From contig JAQTSO010000004.1 of NCBI GenBank assembly GCA_028711215.1, forward strand, positions 38,653-102,652: a stretch of 64,000 nucleotides of DNA. The letters are read 5' to 3'. The notes below the pieces were generated by a model. The model did not search any database, had not been told where the DNA came from, and saw nothing but the letters and a program-made list of their open reading frames with translations. Position numbers and translations under genes: made by a program. Positions 29,601-37,161 of the stretch are shown here, piece after piece (position 1 is the first letter of the stretch; every line of letters starts with the position of its first letter). This DNA is from Endomicrobiaceae bacterium. GTDB lineage: Bacteria > Elusimicrobiota > Endomicrobiia > Endomicrobiales > Endomicrobiaceae.

Positions 29601-31038
29601 TTTCTTCTATATTCTGTGTTGAATTAATCTCATTTTCAACATTTGTTTTTTCCTGAGATAATTTTTCTATGGAATTATTCATCAATTGTTGTTGTTGATA
29701 AAGATTTTGCTCTTCACTGATATTCTTTTGTGCAATTTCTTTATTTAATTTTGACATTTCTCTTAAAATTTCCGATTGTTCATTATTTGATTGCTCAAGT
29801 ATTTTTTGTTTTTGAATATTAATCTGTTCAAAAGCATTTTGCACGTACAAATTATCTTTTTGCTGATTTTGCAAAGAATTCTGGGATTGGATTATATCTT
29901 CATGTTCATATTTATATTTTGATTTTTTGTTATCCTTTTCATTCTCCAACGGTGGTACATTATATACTATTTGTTTCTTTTCCTCTTTTTTTTCAATATC
30001 GGAATAATCAATTTGATTTAAATTACGGTATATTACTTCCTTTTCTTCTTCTATTAAAACCTTTTTATCGTCAGCATAGCTCGGAGCAAAATATCCGTCA
30101 ATAATCTTTTTCGGATTTATTACTTTTTCCGGTCTTACTACTTCCTGAAATATATTATCCTCTATTTTTTCCAGCATCTCAACTTTATTGTTGGTTTTTT
30201 TAAAGTTTTCTTTTAATTTTGACTCCAAAATATTTTTTTGTTCTTCCAATTTTAAATTTGCCGTTTTATCTTCTTCACTTAAAGAATTATTTGCAGATTT
30301 TTGAATATTATCTTCACTTTGTTTTGATATTGTTTTTTCCAATTCCTGTTTTTGTGCCAAAAGGTTTTGTTTTTCCTGCAATAAATATTGCAAATCATCT
30401 TTGATATATTTTGTATTAAGCTGTTTTTTTTCAGCAATAGCTGTAGCTATTTTTGCTACTTCTTCATTTTTAACCTGTTTTTCTGAACCCACCTCCTTTA
30501 AATTGCCGGTAATTTTTGTTTCTTCTTCTTCTATTTTATTTTTTTGTTCATTTAAATCTTCTTTGAATGCTTCAGCTATTTTTGCTATTTCTTCATTTTC
30601 CCAAATCAAATTCATGATATATTCGATATTGTACATTGCATCCATATCAATAGGATTAAGAAATAGAGTAAGCTTGTAATACTCTAATGCTTTATCATAA
30701 TCGTCATAAAGAAAATAAATATTGCCTATGTTATAGTATATTTCTGATTTTTCCAAATTATTTATTTTGCCTTCCTGCAGTATTTTTTCATATACAGCTA
30801 AAGCCTCTTCATAATTTGAAATTTTATATTTTAAATTTGCGTAATTAAATTTGAGAATATAATCATCTGTTTTTCTTTTTAACATTTTTTTAAATTCTGT
30901 TTCAAAATCTTTAAAATTACCGTTTTTCAGTTCTTCTACTGCACGGTTGTTTATTTTTTTAATACTTATAAAATAGTTATATGAAATAACCATCACAAAA
31001 GTTAATATAAGAAATACAAATATTTTAAATTTATTCAT
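26671..31038 (-). CDS. Giant TPR plus coiled-coil protein in the BatC position
   Basis: I do not recognise the full protein. The first 25 residues form a membrane anchor, residues 30-145 hold TPR units (NYEEALAVYEKIL, DDYDKALEYYKLTLFLNP) as in BatC, and the next about 1200 residues are an almost continuous coiled coil rich in K, E, Q and N, then an acidic stretch (DLDSDFDPKENEDMDEQ) and an end QEIDETQRDW that resembles the end of BatC proteins. BatC proteins are usually about 250 residues; this has 1455. The ATG at 31038 was chosen because the GAGAGG Shine-Dalgarno lies 6 bases in front; the ORF track start at 31080 is inside batB. It overlaps batB by 8 bases. Confidence 0.85.
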   Translation of the reverse strand: MNKFKIFVFLILTFVMVISYNYFISIKKINNRAVEELKNGNFKDFETEFKKMLKRKTDDYILKFNYANLKYKISNYEEALAVYEKILQEGKINNLEKSEIYYNIGNIYFLYDDYDKALEYYKLTLFLNPIDMDAMYNIEYIMNLIWENEEIAKIAEAFKEDLNEQKNKIEEEETKITGNLKEVGSEKQVKNEEVAKIATAIAEKKQLNTKYIKDDLQYLLQEKQNLLAQKQELEKTISKQSEDNIQKSANNSLSEEDKTANLKLEEQKNILESKLKENFKKTNNKVEMLEKIEDNIFQEVVRPEKVINPKKIIDGYFAPSYADDKKVLIEEEKEVIYRNLNQIDYSDIEKKEEKKQIVYNVPPLENEKDNKKSKYKYEHEDIIQSQNSLQNQQKDNLYVQNAFEQINIQKQKILEQSNNEQSEILREMSKLNKEIAQKNISEEQNLYQQQQLMNNSIEKLSQEKTNVENEINSTQNIEEREKLKDKLNDISNKERLSRQKLDEISNNIQSLIQERQMMGTELEKNILEIKENVLNHQLQTTEKIDSMSGDLNDVYKQHDNLLKQKESENMEQKLSQIQQYEQKISNNTLMQKLSVDKKELVNHQYNQQLELLENSINNLKNITEKNELDKYNKIFEEEKNKLVQQNQKNEMQKLNIEDLKNLADEKSKVKIEEKVLSVIEQQNAEQKNEIEKLKQQMDKQIEKIAEKQQKSLLLNEQKKQLDAKYDEILNKQMQLNAQKMALKKTDKNQNQQDKIDELTGQEKIIEKDRQDIENQRKEVFQKIKEDMKNFKSEIAKEYQRNMQSLQRQIESKEKLHQKTKIFEDAMQQKINKEILEQQQNNKYELKKMTLRKNTKEKDLKDLLEKQNLTEKKLNENIDMELAKTKNENKRLLEKQIEKNKEQMQLLEDTIKQEKNSKIKEDLINNKQYLQTNINDLEKQVKDIKDNELKDGFQNILEKQKKQSFENIRMNEKQTQSTEVKLAKSDNLDINKSMAGLEKQKLELEEEETRIKQEQKSLLSELESVNRSLKEKVTAQKRLEHLRQQSKQLEEIKKSIEKEESKINEFKESKKERNVEKFERFEKAQEILQNEINENSNKIKNLNEQKVNIGNDKTKESILKEMWRNQDKSGANNQEINKDEQKQQEEAINELKKQQEETRKLNNKLIQQQKMLEENIKNLKQNINKKTDEKEENQLVKKPQETEKDKKTAELKKQMQKMQKKIKDINRELTKNKEAQMGVEKDKQKAEHGKKWANSEKDIASLELKKQQEALQKEKEKLDQILKKQRELEAELEKLRRQYNEDKNANIERKIKTAESDLIKTMDQRLQVGQALSSNKMDEMKMKYKNMDKESKMYASQVSDSDNKLEKLKKTEEQLKTEKNKMADEFEKSMAEMADLDSDFDPKENEDMDEQSSDTKSKKIGNQDLNRVLNFYGDMDKPENDKKIKGQEIDETQRDW

Positions 31039-32023
31039 TTTCATCCTCTCTTTTAAAAATTGATAGATAAAAAGATACACAAAACAAAATAAAAGCTATA
31101 AACAAAAATATCTGATATTGTTCCTCTCGTTTAACTTCTTTGCTTATTTCATCTTTTGATTTATCCAAAGAATGGGCTATTTGCAATATTTTAAAAATAC
31201 TGTCCTGGCTCTCAGAAAGATTTATATACTCTCCGCCGGTTTCATCCGAAATATACTGTAATGTTTGCTCATCAAGTCTTGTTATCACAGTATCGCCTTT
31301 TTCATCCTTCATATATTCATTGTTACTTACAGGTATTTTTGTTCCTTCGGTATTACCTATACCTATTGTATATATTTTAGTTTTATGTTTTTTTGCCTTT
31401 TCTATCAATACATGTAATCCGCTGTCATCATCTTCACCGTCCGTTACCAAAATAATCGCCTTCGCTCCCTCCGGTATATCAACCGTGCTGTTTAAAGCTA
31501 AATCGAGAGCTTTTGATATTTTTGTGCCGCCTAACGGCACATCATCGGGATTTAAAGTGTTTAAAAAATTATTCGCTGAAACCACATCGGCAGTAATCGG
31601 ACATTTCCAAAATGCGGAACCTGCAAATACAACTATTCCTATCTTGTTACCTTTAAAACCGGCTATTAAATTTGATAATGAAGCTTTTGCTATTTCTAGC
31701 CTGTTTGGTTTTAAGTCCTCTGCCAACATACTCTTGGAAACATCCATAACTATTACAATTGTAGCAGCTTTCTTTGAAACAATTATGGTTTTTACTCCAA
31801 ACTTAGGATTTGATAAAGCTATTATCACAAAAAATATACTGACTAACAGAAGAATATTTTTTAATTTATATCTGTTAATATTTATACCGGTTGTTTCATT
31901 AAACATCTTAAATGTCATGAATTTTGAAATATTTTTTTTCTTTTTATAAAAAAAATAAAATAAGAAGATTGCCATAAAAGGAATCAAAAGCAATAAAATT
32001 AAAAATTCTTTATTTTCAAACAT
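31031..32023 (-). CDS. batB: BatB-like VWA-domain membrane protein
   Basis: Two N-terminal membrane helices (residues 8-25 and 58-75) are followed by a von Willebrand factor A domain with an intact metal site, DVSKSM near residue 93, and VTDGEDDD near 195, then a C-terminal membrane helix. This is the BatA/BatB topology. The VWA domain should face the cytoplasm or periplasm as a divalent-metal-dependent binding module. It follows batA with a 1-base gap and precedes the BatC-like gene, as in Bacteroides and spirochaete Bat operons. Confidence 0.88.
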   Translation of the reverse strand: MFENKEFLILLLLIPFMAIFLFYFFYKKKKNISKFMTFKMFNETTGININRYKLKNILLLVSIFFVIIALSNPKFGVKTIIVSKKAATIVIVMDVSKSMLAEDLKPNRLEIAKASLSNLIAGFKGNKIGIVVFAGSAFWKCPITADVVSANNFLNTLNPDDVPLGGTKISKALDLALNSTVDIPEGAKAIILVTDGEDDDSGLHVLIEKAKKHKTKIYTIGIGNTEGTKIPVSNNEYMKDEKGDTVITRLDEQTLQYISDETGGEYINLSESQDSIFKILQIAHSLDKSKDEISKEVKREEQYQIFLFIAFILFCVSFYLSIFKREDENE

Positions 32024-32024
32024 T

Positions 32025-33026
32025 TTATGTTAATTTCCTTAAAAAAATATTTTCCAACAATATTTTCACCATTATCATTATAAATAACAGCATTATAAAT
32101 TTGTAAAAAATATCCTGATATAAATTAAACTTTAACGATTTCATATCAGTTTTTTCCATTTCATCAATCTGGGCAATAATTTTTCCCAACATTTCTGTAT
32201 TATCCGCCCTGAAATACTTACCGTCGGTAATTGAAGCTATTTCTTTAAGAGTATTTTCATCAAGATCCTGTTCCTCTATCTTTACAAATGTCATTCCTTG
32301 AACAGGATCCATAACCTGATAATATGAGCCTTCCGGATCTCCTGCACCTATAGTGTATATTTTGATATTAAAATTCTTGGCAATTTCGGCAGCAGTTATA
32401 GGATCTATCTCTCCTATATTGTTTGAGCCGTCGGTAATAAGAATAATAACTCTGCTTTTTGCTTCGCTTTCTTTTAGTCTGTTACAAGCCGTTGCTATTG
32501 CAGAGCCTATTGCGGTCCCGTCTATTGAACTCATACCTATTTTTGCCGACATTAAAGTATTTGCTACAGACATTATGTCATTTGTCAGCGGAGCCTGAGT
32601 AAAAGCAAGTCCGGCAAACAAAACTATTCCTACTCTGTCATATTTTCTTGTTTTAACAAAATCAACCGCGATTTTTTTTGCTGCTTCCAATCTATTAATA
32701 GGTTTAAAATCCAACGCTTCCATACTTGAAGAGATATCCAATGCAATCATTATATCGGTACCCTGATTTAAAACATCATCTGTTTTTTCGCCGATTTGCG
32801 GTCTGGCAAGCGCCAAAATAAAAATAGCTATTATCAGATAATTAATTATCATTAGCAGTTTTGTATATATTTTTATCTTATTGGATAATCTGGTCTGTTT
32901 AACTATATCGTACCTTGAAAAGTTTATTAAGTTTTTATTTCTGTTCTTATTTTTAACGTAATTGTAAATTTCTATTATAAGTACCAAAGGAAACAAAATT
33001 AAAAATACTGGCGTAGCAAAATGCAA
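32025..33026 (-). CDS. batA: BatA-like VWA-domain membrane protein
   Basis: It has the same architecture as batB and is surely a paralogue: two N-terminal membrane helices, VWA domain with the metal site DISSSM near residue 95 and TDGSNN near 200, and a C-terminal helix (about 310-330). Length 333. The motif FKPINRLEAAK after the metal site is shared with BatB (LKPNRLEIAK). It lies between the BatD-like short gene and batB. Confidence 0.88.
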   Translation of the reverse strand: MHFATPVFLILFPLVLIIEIYNYVKNKNRNKNLINFSRYDIVKQTRLSNKIKIYTKLLMIINYLIIAIFILALARPQIGEKTDDVLNQGTDIMIALDISSSMEALDFKPINRLEAAKKIAVDFVKTRKYDRVGIVLFAGLAFTQAPLTNDIMSVANTLMSAKIGMSSIDGTAIGSAIATACNRLKESEAKSRVIILITDGSNNIGEIDPITAAEIAKNFNIKIYTIGAGDPEGSYYQVMDPVQGMTFVKIEEQDLDENTLKEIASITDGKYFRADNTEMLGKIIAQIDEMEKTDMKSLKFNLYQDIFYKFIMLLFIMIMVKILLENIFLRKLT

Positions 33027-33044
33027 TCGATTACTCCGTTAAAT

Positions 33045-33962
33045 CTAAAATTTTTCTATTATTTCTCTAGTTTGTTTAAAACTTTCCCAAAAATCCTCAT
33101 TACTTAAATTTCCTGTTCCGGTATATTTCACTTGATCATACCTTTCAAACAATAAAGAAATTTCATTAAAATATTTATTGAATATATTACCATCAGCTCT
33201 TATTAAGTCTAATAATTCTGTTGTTGTTATTTCTTTTTTTATGTCTAATGTGTCAGTGATAAAATGATTCAAGATATTACTCAACTCAAAATAATGTTCT
33301 TTTATTTTTTCATTGGAGATTAGATATTTCATATATAATCTATTCAAATTTTTTATGGCTTTTTCTTTACAAGTAAATACATATTCCGGCTTTATCAATT
33401 TTGATATTTTTACAATCACAAGATGTCTGTAAACGACAAATATTACAAATAATCCGTAGAATAAGGCGATATAATAGTATAAATGCGTAATATTCATCTT
33501 CTTAAATTGCTTAATATCTCTTATATCGGAAAAATTGTTATCTTTAAATATATTTTTGATATTAACCAATACAGAATTACTAAAAAAATAAAATATTTTA
33601 GGATTAGAATCATTTATCTCGTCTTTGTTAATATAAGAGAATCTTACCGGAGGTATGCCTCTTATTCTGCTGTCAAATGTTGTTATTTTCAAACCTACAA
33701 TATATTTTCCCTCAGTCGTTATATCTTTTTTAAATGATAACTCCTGAATATCCCATCCGGGAATTAAAATATTTTCTTCCGCCTGCAAAAGATCAACAAA
33801 ATCGGGAATAAACACTTCAATCCTAGCCTGTATTGGTTGTCCTATCGTTATCTCTGTTTTATCTGTGGTCAAATCGGCACTTGGAAATGTTACAAAAGCC
33901 AATATTGACCCGCAAAACAAAAACAGAAAATTTAGAATAAGTATTATTTTATATCTATTCAC
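33045..33962 (-). CDS. Short BatD-like / DUF4381-like membrane protein
   Basis: A signal segment (VNRYKIILILNFLFLF), one beta domain beginning with DLTTDKTEITIGQPIQARIEV, a membrane helix near residue 165-185, and a cytoplasmic helical domain with the ITTTELLDLI pattern seen in BatD and DUF4381 proteins. It is a reduced relative of BatD, standing between the DUF58 gene and batA, where such proteins are usual. The ORF track starts at 34034, inside the DUF58 gene; the GTG at 33962, just after the DUF58 stop and behind GGGAT, is more likely and gives 305 residues. The start remains uncertain. Confidence 0.72.
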   Translation of the reverse strand: MNRYKIILILNFLFLFCGSILAFVTFPSADLTTDKTEITIGQPIQARIEVFIPDFVDLLQAEENILIPGWDIQELSFKKDITTEGKYIVGLKITTFDSRIRGIPPVRFSYINKDEINDSNPKIFYFFSNSVLVNIKNIFKDNNFSDIRDIKQFKKMNITHLYYYIALFYGLFVIFVVYRHLVIVKISKLIKPEYVFTCKEKAIKNLNRLYMKYLISNEKIKEHYFELSNILNHFITDTLDIKKEITTTELLDLIRADGNIFNKYFNEISLLFERYDQVKYTGTGNLSNEDFWESFKQTREIIEKF

Positions 33963-33966
33963 TTTG

Positions 33967-34854
33967 TTATCCCAAAACAGTTTTTCTCTGCCTGTTTGCA
34001 AAAAATTTTGAAAGTTGCGGCAAATAATTGGCACCTGTCATTATATTTATTACATCTACAGAACTTTTGGCAAACATTTTTTTTCTTTGTTCATCCAAAT
34101 ACTGTATTTTATGATAATAATCTGTTATCATTCGTCTATCGGAAGAATCTATCGTAAAAACTTTATTTCTCTCAGGGTCATAAAAATCTATCATGCCGAC
34201 CCTAGGCAATCCCTTTTCTTTCGGATCGGAAATATTTACGCAGATCAAATCATGTCTTTTCGCTGTTAATTTTAAATCTTTTTCATAGTTTATGTCCTGA
34301 AAATCCGAAACTAAAAAAACAACTGCTTTTCTTTGCCATATTTCATTTATTGCTTTCAGTCCGACAGATATAGATGTTTTTGTACCCTTAGGTTTAAAAT
34401 GTAATAATTCTCTTATCATTCTCAAAATATTATTTTTACCTTTTTTAGGTCTGAGCACCTGTTCTATCTTGTCCGTAAAAGATAACATTCCGACCATGTC
34501 ATTATTTTTAATTGCAGAAAAAGCAAGCACTGATACAATTTCTGCAGCCAGTGACATTTTTGTCTGGTCAATACTTCCAAAAGACAAAGATGCAGACATA
34601 TCTATTAAAAATATAACCGTCATTTCCCTTTCTTCGGTAAAAACTTTAATATACGGTTTTTGATGCTTTGCAGTAACATTCCAATCTATATTTCTTATAT
34701 CATCGCCGTATTGATATTCTCTGACAGAATCAAATTCCATACCTCTGCCTTTAAACGTACTGTGATACTTACCGGCAAGGCCGCTGTTTACCAAACGGTT
34801 AGATTTTATTTCTATTTGCCTTATCTTTTTTTTTAAGATATCTTTTGTATCCAT
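33967..34854 (-). CDS. DUF58 domain protein
   Basis: The DUF58 signature is strong: FKGRGMEFDSVREYQYGDDIRNIDW near residue 34, followed by a VWA-like fold with IDMSASL (metal-site sequence) near residue 85. Members are almost always encoded next to MoxR ATPases and VWA genes; they are thought to be the partner handled by MoxR. Length 295. It starts 19 bases after moxR. Confidence 0.93.
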   Translation of the reverse strand: MDTKDILKKKIRQIEIKSNRLVNSGLAGKYHSTFKGRGMEFDSVREYQYGDDIRNIDWNVTAKHQKPYIKVFTEEREMTVIFLIDMSASLSFGSIDQTKMSLAAEIVSVLAFSAIKNNDMVGMLSFTDKIEQVLRPKKGKNNILRMIRELLHFKPKGTKTSISVGLKAINEIWQRKAVVFLVSDFQDINYEKDLKLTAKRHDLICVNISDPKEKGLPRVGMIDFYDPERNKVFTIDSSDRRMITDYYHKIQYLDEQRKKMFAKSSVDVINIMTGANYLPQLSKFFANRQRKTVLG

Positions 34855-34873
34855 TTATTTTATCCCTGACAAT

Positions 34874-35869
34874 CTAAGGAATCGGTATTTCTGAAAATAT
34901 CTGTTTAATAATATCATCTGATTTTAATGATTCAGCCTCTGCTTCATAAGTTGTTATTATTCTGTGTCTCAAAACATCCAACCCTATTGCCTTTACATCT
35001 TCAGGTATTACAAAACCTCTGCCCTGCAAAAAAGCATAGGCTTTAGATGCAAGTGTTAAATTTATTGTTGCTCTCGGAGAAGACCCGATTGATATAAGAG
35101 GTTTTAAATTATCTAATCCGTATTTTTCCGGTTGTCTTGTGGCAAACACAATGTCAACTATATAATCTTTAACCTTTTGATCAACATATACCTCATTTAC
35201 CAATTCTTTAGCTTTTTGAATATCTTCCAAAGCTAAAACCGGTTTTGTTTTCATTTTTTTATTTTTAGTCATTCTGTCAAGAATAATTCTTTCTTCTTCA
35301 ATATTGGGATAAACAACATTTAACTTTAACATAAATCTGTCAAGTTGTGCTTCCGGCAAAGCATAAGTTCCTTCCTGTTCTATCGGATTTTGGGTCGCCA
35401 TAACTAAAAAAGGCGAAGGAAGTTGATATGTTGTATCACCAATCGTTACCTGTCTTTCTGCCATAGATTCAAGAAGAGCACTTTGGACTTTTGCAGGAGC
35501 TCTGTTAATTTCATCTGCTAAAACAATGTTTGTAAATATCGGACCCTTTTTAACGGTAAAATCAGATTTCTGAGGATTATATATCATTGTTCCGATCAAA
35601 TCAGCCGGTAATAAATCCGGTGTAAATTGTATTCTTTTAAAATCTGCCTGAATCGCATTGGCTAAAGAATTAACCGATAACGTTTTTGCAAGACCGGGAA
35701 CTCCTTCCAATAAAATATGCCCGTCAGCCAGTAATCCGATAAGCATTCTCTCTATTACATATTTTTGCCCGACCACAACATTTGCTATTTCGTCCACAAT
35801 TTTTTTTATTTCAAGTCCTTCTTTATGTATTTTCTCATCCAATTCTTCAACACTGATTTTATCTTCCAT
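34874..35869 (-). CDS. MoxR-family AAA+ ATPase
   Basis: MoxR ATPases act as chaperones that help assemble or activate VWA-containing complexes. Walker A is GVPGLAKT near residue 50, Walker B region is VLADEINRAPAKVQSALLE near 107, and sensor motif ATQNPIEQEGTYALPEAQLDRF follows near 150. The ORF track begins at 35890; the ATG at 35869 is preferred because GGAGGGG lies just upstream. This gives 331 residues, normal for the family. It heads the MoxR-DUF58-Bat set and follows proA after 25 bases. Confidence 0.95.
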   Translation of the reverse strand: MEDKISVEELDEKIHKEGLEIKKIVDEIANVVVGQKYVIERMLIGLLADGHILLEGVPGLAKTLSVNSLANAIQADFKRIQFTPDLLPADLIGTMIYNPQKSDFTVKKGPIFTNIVLADEINRAPAKVQSALLESMAERQVTIGDTTYQLPSPFLVMATQNPIEQEGTYALPEAQLDRFMLKLNVVYPNIEEERIILDRMTKNKKMKTKPVLALEDIQKAKELVNEVYVDQKVKDYIVDIVFATRQPEKYGLDNLKPLISIGSSPRATINLTLASKAYAFLQGRGFVIPEDVKAIGLDVLRHRIITTYEAEAESLKSDDIIKQIFSEIPIP

Positions 35870-35894
35870 GTACCCCTCCAAAAAATACAATATT

Positions 35895-37160
35895 TTAATT
35901 TCTTATATGTCCGTTACCTCTGACTATAAACTTTGTGGTTGTCAATTCTCTTGCTCCCATTGCACCCCTGGCATGCAGTTTATTTGTTGCAATCCCAATT
36001 TCTGCTCCTATACCGAAAACACCACCGTCATGTAATCTTGTTGAAACATTATGAAATACAGCCGCACTGTCAACTTCTTTTATAAACTTTTCGGCTCTTT
36101 CTTTATTTTCGGTAATTATTGAATCAGAATGAGCTGACCCGTATCTGTTTATATGTAATATTGCATCTTCCAATGAATTTACAACCTTAATTGAGATTAT
36201 TAAAGACTGATATTCCATACTCCAATCTTCTTCTGTTGCGTCAATAACTGCAGGAACTATGGCTTTTGTCAAAGGACAACCTCTTATTTCTGTCCCAAGT
36301 TCACTGTATTTACTGCAAAGTTTAGGTAACACTTTACCTGCAATATCTCTGTGTACTAATAATGTCTCGGTAGCATTACATACGCCCGGTCTTTGGCATT
36401 TGGCATTTACTGCAACTTTTATTGCCATATCAATATTTGCTTCTTTGTCAATATAGGTATGACACAATCCTTTTCCGTGGGATAAAACAGGAATTGTTGA
36501 GTGTTTTTTTATAAAATTAATAAATTCTTCTCCGCCTCTTGGGATTAATAAATCTATAAATTTATCCAGCACTATTAATTCTGAAATAGCTGTTCTGTCG
36601 GTAATATCGATAAAAGAAATTGCCCCAACAGGCATTCCGCCGGCTTCTGCTGCCGTTGAAATTATTTTTGCTAAAATTTTATTTGAATTGATTGCCTCAG
36701 AACCGCCTCTTAAAACTATTGCATTGCCCGATTTGATAGCCAATGCAGTGGCATCAACGGTTACATTTGGTCTTGATTCGTATATCATTGCTATAGTTCC
36801 GAGAGGAACTCTGATTTTTTGAATATTTAAACCGTCATTTAATGTTCTGCTTTCCAATATCTCTCCAACAGGATCCTGCTGATTTACAATATCTCTGATG
36901 CCTTTTATCATCTCTTTTATTCTTTTCTCTGAAAGCGTAAGCCTGTCTATCAATGTACTTGCAAATCCTTCCGATTTTGCAACATCAACATCAATTTTAT
37001 TATGGAAAAGAATATCATCCATACTCTTTTCCAAACCGTATGCTATGGCTAAGAGAATGGCATTTTTCTGTTCGGAAGTTAACAAGCCGAGTTTCTGTGA
37101 TGCAATTTTTGCCGACGAAACTTTTTGTAAAACTAAACTTCTGATTTCTTTATTTTCCAT
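35895..37160 (-). CDS. proA: Gamma-glutamyl phosphate reductase
   Basis: It reduces glutamyl 5-phosphate to the semialdehyde with NADPH in proline synthesis. The catalytic cysteine is in GVCNATETLL near residue 255, with the earlier VTVDATALAIKSGNA and the late DGGVFGIGAEIGI motifs. Length 421 is normal. proB is not adjacent, while proC is found at 55848-56663 in this same window. It begins one base after acn. Confidence 0.97.
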   Translation of the reverse strand: MENKEIRSLVLQKVSSAKIASQKLGLLTSEQKNAILLAIAYGLEKSMDDILFHNKIDVDVAKSEGFASTLIDRLTLSEKRIKEMIKGIRDIVNQQDPVGEILESRTLNDGLNIQKIRVPLGTIAMIYESRPNVTVDATALAIKSGNAIVLRGGSEAINSNKILAKIISTAAEAGGMPVGAISFIDITDRTAISELIVLDKFIDLLIPRGGEEFINFIKKHSTIPVLSHGKGLCHTYIDKEANIDMAIKVAVNAKCQRPGVCNATETLLVHRDIAGKVLPKLCSKYSELGTEIRGCPLTKAIVPAVIDATEEDWSMEYQSLIISIKVVNSLEDAILHINRYGSAHSDSIITENKERAEKFIKEVDSAAVFHNVSTRLHDGGVFGIGAEIGIATNKLHARGAMGARELTTTKFIVRGNGHIRN

Positions 37161-37161
37161 T

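Noticed and set aside
26777-30679. Many serine/phenylalanine-rich plus-strand frames opposite the giant coiled-coil gene
   Set aside because: They arise because K/E/Q-rich codons read in reverse give long F/S/L-rich open frames. None shows a start signal or a domain.
31140-31949. A 269-codon plus-strand open frame opposite batB
   Set aside because: It is the mirror of the VWA gene; it has no ribosome binding site, no recognisable domain, and the minus-strand frame has the intact metal site.
24282-35869. MoxR-VWA genes as a phage defence system
   Set aside because: MoxR/VWA pairs occur in some defence loci, but the complete Bat gene set and its position among housekeeping genes fit the Bat operon better. 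No nuclease or other effector is present.
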